From NCBI GenBank assembly GCA_015068065.1, contig SVLE01000002.1, positions 1 to 64,000 on the forward strand: a stretch of 64,000 bases of DNA, in the 5' to 3' direction. The stretch is from Oscillospiraceae bacterium. GTDB taxonomy: Bacteria > Bacillota > Clostridia > Oscillospirales > Oscillospiraceae. A model generated the notes under the pieces. The model searched no databases. It was not told where the DNA came from and worked only from the letters and a program-made list of their open reading frames with translations. A program made the position numbers and the translations under genes. Shown piece after piece: positions 57,445-64,000 of this stretch; position 1 is the first letter of the stretch, and the number at the start of each line of letters is the position of its first letter.

Positions 57445-57522
57445 ATGTCGTTTGAACTTTATGCACACGTCATTTCTACGGCATATTATCCCCTTTTTCC
57501 ACTGGCAATCACGGTTGGGTGA
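57445..57522 (+). CDS. 25-aa leader peptide MSFELYAHVISTAYYPLFPLAITVG
   Basis: ATG preceded by a strong RBS (GAAGGAGGGG); TGA lies in the 3' arm of the attenuator hairpin. Confidence 0.65.
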   Translation: MSFELYAHVISTAYYPLFPLAITVG

Positions 57523-57534
57523 TTGTCTTTTTTT
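57504..57534 (+). terminator. Attenuator-type intrinsic terminator in the uracil permease leader
   Basis: GGCAATCAC-GGTTGG-GTGATTGTC-TTTTTTT (9-bp stem, T7). Confidence 0.75.
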
Positions 57535-57586
57535 ATGTGATCTGCTGTCTTAGGACAGATCAAAAAAAGAAAAGGAGAGAAACAAA

Positions 57587-58935
57587 ATGAACAACGAACC
57601 CATCCGCGACGCACGCCAGCTGGGCATTCCCAAGATGCTCATTCTGGGCCTGCAGCACATGTTTGCCATGTTTGGCGCCACCATTCTGGTCCCCATCCTG
57701 GTGCAGAGCTACGGTCTGCCCCTGAATATCCAGACCACCCTGTTCTTCGCCGGTGTTGGCACCATTTTCTTCCACATCTGCGCCAAGATGAAGGTCCCCG
57801 CTTTCCTGGGTTCTTCCTTCGCATTCCTGGGCGGCTTTGCCACCATGGGCAGCATAACTTCCGGTATGTATGAGAATATGCCTGCCGAAGAAAAGCTGGC
57901 CTACGCTCTGGGCGGCGTGGTGATCGCCGGTCTGGTGTACCTGGTTCTGGCTGCCATCATCAAGGTGGTAGGTGTGAAGAAGGTCATGCGCTTCCTGCCC
58001 CTGTGGTCACCGGTCCTATCATCATCTGCATCGGCCTGTCTCTGGCTCCCTCCGCCGTGACCAATGCCTCCAGCAACTGGCTGCTGGCCCTGATTGCTCT
58101 GGTTACCATCGTTATTTTCAATGTTTGGGGCAAGGGCATGTTCAAGATCATCCCCATCCTCATGGGCGTGGTTATCTCCTACGTGGCCGCCATCATCATG
58201 AACGCCTGCGGCATGACCAATGCCGACGGTTCCGCCATTCTGAACTTCACCGGTATCGCTTCTGCCAACTGGGTGGGTCTGCCCCCCTTCACCCTGGCCA
58301 AGTTTGACATCACCGCCATTCTGGTCATGGCCCCCATCGCTCTGGCTACCATGATGGAGCACATCGGCGATATGTCCGCCATCTCCGCCACTACCGAGCA
58401 GCCCTTCATGGAAGATCCCGGCCTGCACCGCACCCTGATCGGTGACGGTCTGGCCACCTCTCTGTCCGCCATGTTCGGCGGCCCCGCCAACACCACCTAT
58501 GGTGAGAATACCGGCGTGCTGGTGCTGTCCAACGTCCACGATCCCAAGGTCGTTCGTCTGGCTGCCGTGTTCGCCATCGTGCTGGGCTTCATCCCCAAGA
58601 TGGCCGAAGTGATCGGCTCCATGCCCTCCGCTATCGTAGGCGGCGTGTCCTTCATCCTGTACGGTATGATCTCCGCCATCGGCGTGCGCAACATCGTGGA
58701 GAACAAGGTGGACTTCACCAACTCCCGCAACCTGATTATCGCCGCCGTCATTCTGGTGTGCGGCCTGGGCTTCTCCAGCGGCCTGACCTTCACCGTGGCC
58801 GGCACTCCTGTCACCCTGACCGGTCTGGCCATCGCCGCCATCGCCGGCATCGTTCTGAACGCCATCCTGCCCGGCAACGACTATGAGTTCGGCACCAACC
58901 CCGACGGCGATCAGAACCGCGGTATCCATCACTGA
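57587..58935 (+). pseudogene. uraA: Uracil permease (UraA/NCS2 family), reading frame broken by one missing C
   Basis: ORF 57587-58060 encodes the N-terminus and ORF 58003-58935 the remainder. Restoring one C at 57998-58001 gives MRFLPPVVTGPIIICIG. NTTYGENTG signature present. Confidence 0.85.
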
Positions 58936-58948
58936 TTCATCCCACATA

Positions 58949-58986
58949 CAGACGAACCCGGCGCGGAGTTCCGCGCCGGGTTTTCT
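58949..58986 (+). terminator. Terminator of the uracil permease gene
   Basis: AACCCGGCGCGGA-GT-TCCGCGCCGGGTTTTCTTT. Confidence 0.85.
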
Positions 58987-58993
58987 TTGCGCA

Positions 58994-59030
58994 AAAAGGA
59001 GGCAGGACATATGTCCTGCCTCCTTTTGAT
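58994..59030 (-). terminator. Terminator of ftsZ
   Basis: AAAAGGAGGCAGGACATATGTCCTGCCTCCTTTT, perfect inverted repeat. Confidence 0.82.
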
Positions 59031-59037
59031 TCTTTCT

Positions 59038-60216
59038 TTAACCTCTGCGATTGAAGATCTTCTGCAGAATATCCCAATCCTCATCGGAAACGGAGGTCTT
59101 TTCCTCCGCCACAGGCTCCTGCTCAGCAACAGGGGCAACCTCGGGAACAACGGCAACCTCTTCCGCCACCAAAGGGACAGGTGCGGCCACAGGTGCAGCC
59201 TGCTCCTCCACCTTGGCCTTAGCCTCGGTATAGGGCTCGCTGGTCAGAACACCCTTATCCTCATCAAAACCGGTGGCGATGACCGTAACACGGATCTCGT
59301 CCTCCAGAGTCTCGTCAAAGGCGGCACCGAAAATAATGTTGGCATCGGGATGAGCGGCCTCCTGCACCAGATTGGCGGCAGTCTCCACCTCTTCCAGACC
59401 GATATCCATGGAGCCGGTCACATTGATCAACACGCCGCGGGCGCCGTTGATAGAGGTCTCCAGCAAGGGGCTGGAAATAGCCATACGAGCAGCTTCCTCA
59501 GCTTTGCCCTTACCGGCGGCACGGCCAACACCCATGTGGGCACGGCCCGCGTCCTTCATAACAGCGGTTACGTCGGCAAAGTCCAGGTTAATGAACCCGG
59601 TATTCTTAATCAGGTCGGAAATGGACTGAACCGCCTGCTGCAACACGTCGTCTGCGATCTCAAAGGCATTAAGCATAGTGATCTTCTGATCGGTGGCCAG
59701 CTTGAGACGCTCATTGGGAATGATGACCAGAGAGTCCACCTTGCCCCGCAGTTCCTTGATGCCTTCCTCGGCACGCATCATGCGGCGGCTGCCCTCAAAG
59801 CGGAAGGGCTTGGTGACCACACCAACAGTAAGTACACCCATCTCCTTGGCAATATCAGCCACGATGGGAGCCGCGCCCGTACCGGTGCCACCGCCCATAC
59901 CGGCGGTGATAAAGACCATATCCGCATCCTCCAGCGCCTTGGAGATCTGTGTGCGGTTTTCCTCTGCAGACTTGCGGCCCACCTCGGGGTCGGAACCGGC
60001 ACCCTGACCGTTGGTCAGCTTTTCGCCGATCTGGATCTTGTAGGTGGCACTGGAAACGCTCAACGCCTGCTTATCGGTGTTGACGGCAATAAAGTCTACG
60101 TTTTTGGTGCCCGTGCGGACCATGCGGTTGACCACATTGTTGCCGCCGCCGCCTACGCCAACTACCTTAATATTGACAACACCGCTGTCATGTCCCATGT
60201 CTAATTCGAAACCCAT
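59038..60216 (-). CDS. ftsZ: Cell division protein FtsZ
   Basis: [36 protein letters not shown] tubulin signature. Confidence 0.96.
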   Translation of the reverse strand: MGFELDMGHDSGVVNIKVVGVGGGGNNVVNRMVRTGTKNVDFIAVNTDKQALSVSSATYKIQIGEKLTNGQGAGSDPEVGRKSAEENRTQISKALEDADMVFITAGMGGGTGTGAAPIVADIAKEMGVLTVGVVTKPFRFEGSRRMMRAEEGIKELRGKVDSLVIIPNERLKLATDQKITMLNAFEIADDVLQQAVQSISDLIKNTGFINLDFADVTAVMKDAGRAHMGVGRAAGKGKAEEAARMAISSPLLETSINGARGVLINVTGSMDIGLEEVETAANLVQEAAHPDANIIFGAAFDETLEDEIRVTVIATGFDEDKGVLTSEPYTEAKAKVEEQAAPVAAPVPLVAEEVAVVPEVAPVAEQEPVAEEKTSVSDEDWDILQKIFNRRG

Positions 60217-60301
60217 CGTTGCTCCTCCTAAGTAAAAGTGGGTGCTCCCAAACAACAAGCCCTTGGGGAAACACCCCCACCTGATATCCCATATCTAGTT
60301 T

Positions 60302-60330
60302 ATTGTATCGCTCTTTTTTCATCAGGTCAA
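60302..60330 (-). promoter_or_regulatory. Promoter of ftsZ
   Basis: Minus strand TTGACC-N17-TACAAT. Confidence 0.7.
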
Positions 60331-60383
60331 GGGGGCAAACCGATTTTCCCCGCACTTTTCCTGCCTTTTTGCGTCGTTTTTTA

Positions 60384-61145
60384 TCATGCAGGGCTGAAAA
60401 CCACAGTGTAATCCTTCACTGTCAGGTCCAGAGTGCCCGTTTCATAGTCCTCCAGTGTGTCTACCGCTTTTCCCATGGCACCCAGCAGATAGTCAAAATC
60501 TCCGCTGACCGGTAGCTTTACCGTAAATCGTCCATCATAGTCCATGAGGATACGGGAGGCAGAAGACATATCGATCCAACTCACTTGTTCCAGTGCGCCG
60601 TATTTATCCAGACTCTGAAGCAAAGCCAGGAGTCCGTCGCCCCGAGCCTGCTGGCCTTCCCGCACCACCAGCGGCAGTCCGCTTTCCGGCTGCACAGCAT
60701 GCAGGCCGTCCACCCGGATCACACCGGTGTCCGCCTGTTCCACAAACTCCAGCAACTTGCCTGACTTGCTGATCAGCCACTCTCCCTCTTCAGCCGGCAG
60801 GCGGGCGGCCGGGCGGCACTCATTCACTGTTATAATCAGGGTATCAGGCCAGCCCCGGCGGATGTTCACACCCTCCACATAGGGCAACAGCCGGCGAATC
60901 CGGCGGGCCGTATCAAATTTGTTCATCCCAAACAAATTATCCCCCTGCACGATGTCGGAAGCGTCAATGATTTGTTGGGCGCTGTATCGCATGTTTCCCG
61001 CCACTACCACTTCCTCCACACGGAAGAACACCGTGGCACCAATCAACACGGCCACAACCATAGCGATCACGACCAGCATTTTATAGAGGAAGCCGAAGCG
61101 TCCCCGTTTTCTGTACCGTCTGCGGTTGTGTCTGGCCGGTGACAT
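60384..61145 (-). CDS. ftsQ: FtsQ/DivIB-family division protein
   Basis: Single TM, POTRA-like VEEVVVAGNMRYSAQQIIDASDIVQGDNLFGMNKFDTARRIRRLLPYVEGVNIRRGWPDTLIITVNE. Confidence 0.87.
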   Translation of the reverse strand: MSPARHNRRRYRKRGRFGFLYKMLVVIAMVVAVLIGATVFFRVEEVVVAGNMRYSAQQIIDASDIVQGDNLFGMNKFDTARRIRRLLPYVEGVNIRRGWPDTLIITVNECRPAARLPAEEGEWLISKSGKLLEFVEQADTGVIRVDGLHAVQPESGLPLVVREGQQARGDGLLALLQSLDKYGALEQVSWIDMSSASRILMDYDGRFTVKLPVSGDFDYLLGAMGKAVDTLEDYETGTLDLTVKDYTVVFSPA

Positions 61146-61159
61146 GGTGCACCTTCTTT

Positions 61160-62416
61160 CTATGCGTGCTTTCTTTCTATGGCGGCATCCAGCCCGCTCA
61201 ATTTCAGTTCCAAATGGTCATATCCGCGGTCGATGTGGTGCAGTTCTCCAACCCGGCTGGTCCCCTCTGCTGCCAACGCCGCAATCACCAGTGCCGCACC
61301 GCCCCGCAGGTCGGTACTGCACACATGCGCCGAGCGCAGGGGTGCACCGCGCACGACGGCCGTGCGTCCGGTCAGCCGAATGTCAGCCCCCATACGTGCA
61401 AGCTCACTCACATGGCGGTATCGGCTGCGGAAAATATTTTCTTCAAACACCGTTTCTCCCTGCCCGCTGGCCAGCGCAGCCATGACCACAGCCTGCGCAT
61501 CCGTGGGAAAACCGGGATAGGGAGCCGTGCGAACGGGGCGTACCCCGTTCAGTCTGCCATTGCTGCGCAGGCAGATCAAATCCTTCTCGGTATGCAGTAC
61601 ACAGCCCGCTTCTTCCATGACATCCAGCACAGTGGACAGATGTTCCGGGCAGACACCGGTCAGTTCCAGTTCTCCCCCGGCGGCACCTACTGCAGATAGG
61701 TACGTGGCCGCAACAATGCGATCGGCCATCACGGTGTGTTCCGCTGCTCCGATACGGGTACTGCCCTGCACCGTAATCACGTCACTGCCCGCACCCGTGA
61801 CCCGGGCACCCAGTGCGTTCAAAAAGTTTTGAAGATCTTCTATTTCTGGCTCCCGGGCCGCACCCACGATGGTCGTCGTCTGCTGACTTCCGCAGGCAGC
61901 CAGCATGGTATTCTCTGTGGCCCCCACGCTGGGAAACGGCAGATGGATCCTGCAGCCCCGCAGCCCACCGGGGGTTCGACAGTGCAGCACGCCGTCTTCT
62001 TCCCAAATCTGCGCACCCAGTCTGCGCAGGGCGTCCAAATGCAGGTCAATGGGTCTTGGCCCCAGCTCACAGCCTCCGGGATAAGAGATCTGCGCCTGCC
62101 CCAACCGGGCCAGGATCGCACCCAGAAAAATCACAGAGGAGCGCATTTCCCGCATCAGATGCTCCGGAATCTCTCCACCGTTTACGCCGGAAGCATCTAC
62201 GATGACTGCATCCGCTTCCCTGCGCACTTTGCACCCCAGACCGCGCAGGATCTGCAGAGTAGCCGTCACATCAGACAGGTCGGGGCAGTTGCGTATCACA
62301 CACTCCCCCGGCGAAAGGATGCAGGCGGCCAAAATGGGCAGGACGCTGTTCTTTGCTCCCTGGACCGCAAGCCTGCCGGACAAACGCCGGCGGCCGGTAA
62401 TTTCAAAAAAACTCAT
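61160..62416 (-). CDS. murA: UDP-N-acetylglucosamine 1-carboxyvinyltransferase
   Basis: LSGRLAVQGAKNSVLPILAACIL; PYPGFPTDAQAVVMAALASGQG. Confidence 0.93.
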   Translation of the reverse strand: MSFFEITGRRRLSGRLAVQGAKNSVLPILAACILSPGECVIRNCPDLSDVTATLQILRGLGCKVRREADAVIVDASGVNGGEIPEHLMREMRSSVIFLGAILARLGQAQISYPGGCELGPRPIDLHLDALRRLGAQIWEEDGVLHCRTPGGLRGCRIHLPFPSVGATENTMLAACGSQQTTTIVGAAREPEIEDLQNFLNALGARVTGAGSDVITVQGSTRIGAAEHTVMADRIVAATYLSAVGAAGGELELTGVCPEHLSTVLDVMEEAGCVLHTEKDLICLRSNGRLNGVRPVRTAPYPGFPTDAQAVVMAALASGQGETVFEENIFRSRYRHVSELARMGADIRLTGRTAVVRGAPLRSAHVCSTDLRGGAALVIAALAAEGTSRVGELHHIDRGYDHLELKLSGLDAAIERKHA

Positions 62417-62483
62417 GGGATAGCCTCCAGACCTCACATATTCAGGCTATCCTATGCCGCTTTGGCAATTTTGGTTTATCTGT

Positions 62484-63602
62484 TCACTTCATCAGGTCGC
62501 GCAACACCTGATAGATGGTCTCACTTGCATTGGGCACCGCTGCGGCATTGAGTGCACGGGCCATATCCTCCCGACGTTTGGCGTCACCAAGCAGACCGGA
62601 AACCGTATCAAAGAGCACCGCGCCGGTGCAGTCCTTCTCCAAAAGAACCACAGCACCCTGCTGCTTCTCCAACACCCGGGCGTTTTTCTCCTGATGATTG
62701 GCCGTCACGTTGGGGGACGGCACAAGAATACTCGGCTTTGCGATGGCAGTCAGTTCCGAAATGGTGGACGCACCGGCCCGGCACAACACCACATCCGCCG
62801 CCGCCATGACAAGGGGCATGTCGTAGATATATTCCCGCACCTGCAGGTCTCCTTCACGGGCCTTCACCCCACGCTTGTCCAACGCCTCCATAACGCGCTG
62901 ATAATCCCGGCCTGCACCATGGATATGGTGGAATGGCGTTCCCGCCTTCTGCTCCAGTTCCATGAAGTCCACGGTCTGGTCATTCATCACCCGTGCACCC
63001 AGAGAGCCCCAGTAAGACAACAACAAGGGCCGGTCATCGGTCAGGCCCAACTGCTGCCGTGCCTGAGCTTTGGTGTAGCGGAAAAAGTCTGCGCGCACCG
63101 GAGTTCCGGTGACGATCACCTTGTCCGGATCGTCATAATGGGCCCGACTGGCCTCAAATCCCACCAGCACCCGATCCACTACTTTGGACAGCGTCTTGGT
63201 TGTCAGCCCGGGAACAGCGTTAGACTCATGCACAGCGGTGGGAATGCCCCGCTTTGCCGCCTGCTTCACCACCGGGTAGGATGCATATCCACCCGTACCC
63301 ACGACCAGGTCTGGCTTGAATTCATCCAGAATATGTCGGGCCTGGCTCCGGGATCGCTGCATATTCACCAGTGTGCCCAGATTGTGGACAATATCCTTAG
63401 GCTTGAGCGAGCGGTGGAAGTTGGTAATGGTCACCGTGCGGATCTCATACCCCTCCTTGGGCACAAGGCGGGTCTCCATGCCGCCGTCCGCGCCCACAAA
63501 AAGCACCTTGCAGTCCGGGTGGCGCTCCTGAAACATGCGTGCCAGCGCCACCGCCGGATTGACATGACCGGCCGTTCCGCCGCAGGTAAAGAGAATATTC
63601 AT
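62484..63602 (-). CDS. murG: UDP-GlcNAc:lipid II pyrophosphoryl-undecaprenol transferase MurG
   Basis: MNILFTCGGTAGHVNPAVALARMF; GTGGYASYPVVKQAAKRGIPTAVHESN. Confidence 0.94.
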   Translation of the reverse strand: MNILFTCGGTAGHVNPAVALARMFQERHPDCKVLFVGADGGMETRLVPKEGYEIRTVTITNFHRSLKPKDIVHNLGTLVNMQRSRSQARHILDEFKPDLVVGTGGYASYPVVKQAAKRGIPTAVHESNAVPGLTTKTLSKVVDRVLVGFEASRAHYDDPDKVIVTGTPVRADFFRYTKAQARQQLGLTDDRPLLLSYWGSLGARVMNDQTVDFMELEQKAGTPFHHIHGAGRDYQRVMEALDKRGVKAREGDLQVREYIYDMPLVMAAADVVLCRAGASTISELTAIAKPSILVPSPNVTANHQEKNARVLEKQQGAVVLLEKDCTGAVLFDTVSGLLGDAKRREDMARALNAAAVPNASETIYQVLRDLMK

Positions 63603-63701
63603 GGTTGTCTTCACTCCATCTTGTTTTGCGTGTCTGCCCCCTGCACTCAATCCTGTCAGGCTGCGGATTGAGCGCATGGCCGGGGCGCCTATCCTCCGCA
63701 C

Positions 63702-64000
63702 TCAATCCTGTTTGGGAGCCGGTATCTGTCTGGATATACTCAGCATAATTCCCACTTCTGCCAGTTGAATGATCAGTGCTGTTCCGCCGTAGCTGAAGAA
63801 GGGCAGAGAGATACCCGTGTTGGGGATCAGATTGGTGACCACGCCGATGTTCAAAAACACCTGCACTGCGAACAGGGTGGTGATTCCCACGCCCACCAGT
63901 GCACCGAACCGGTCGCGGGCGTGAAGAGCCAACCAGTATCCCCGCAGGATGAACAGCATAAACAGGATCAGGATCATTATTCCGCCGATCATGCCAAGCT
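63702..64000 (-). CDS. ftsW: FtsW/RodA/SpoVE-family protein (C-terminal part; continues beyond the window)
   Basis: GIGITTLFAVQVFLNIGVVTNLIPNTGISLPFFSYGGTALI-type C-terminal SEDS motif. Confidence 0.9.
   Translation of the reverse strand, partial: LGMIGGIMILILFMLFILRGYWLALHARDRFGALVGVGITTLFAVQVFLNIGVVTNLIPNTGISLPFFSYGGTALIIQLAEVGIMLSISRQIPAPKQD

Noticed and set aside
57304-57586. Purine riboswitch or PyrR-binding leader upstream of uraA
   Set aside because: No recognisable purine-aptamer core or PyrR anti-antiterminator loop by eye; the short leader fits a leader-peptide attenuator better. A covariance search would be decisive.

Overview
This is a bacterial chromosomal window, probably from a Clostridia/Oscillospiraceae-type gut fermenter. 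That assignment is inferred from gene content only; no database was searched. It is mostly core genome: division and cell wall genes (ftsW-murG-murA-ftsQ-ftsZ, ftsEX plus an M23 peptidase, mreB, murC), DNA repair (uvrB...uvrA...recD2, radC), valS behind a T-box leader, pfkA, glnA, dapL, lysA, pyrE, alr, spmAB and seven tRNA genes. The metabolic centrepiece (about 1.9-11.2 kb) is one co-directional cluster for the 2-hydroxyglutarate pathway of glutamate fermentation: gctA-gctB-gcdA-hgdC-hgdA-hgdB-gcdC-gcdD-gcdB, with a divergent AraC-type regulator. No CRISPR array, rRNA, prophage or transposon was recognised. The most interesting signals are regulatory or small: (1) a uracil permease leader with a promoter, a 25-codon ORF, a C4U5 tract and an intrinsic terminator overlapping the leader stop, arranged like E. 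coli pyrBI UTP-sensitive attenuation, in front of a permease carrying a 1-nt frameshift; (2) two exact WalR-type direct repeats (TGTAAT-N5-TGTAAC) upstream of ftsEX; (3) an unlisted 35-aa membrane microprotein between ftsX and the M23 peptidase gene; (4) a tandem PII-like protein overlapping a DUF1538 membrane protein gene; (5) a LexA-like box inside the uvrB promoter heading a long operon down to recD2; (6) a mazF-type toxin next to alr with no adjacent antitoxin; (7) two hairpins splitting the glutaconate operon into modules. Starts were refined by eye where the ORF track over-extended; all coordinates and family calls are hand-made.
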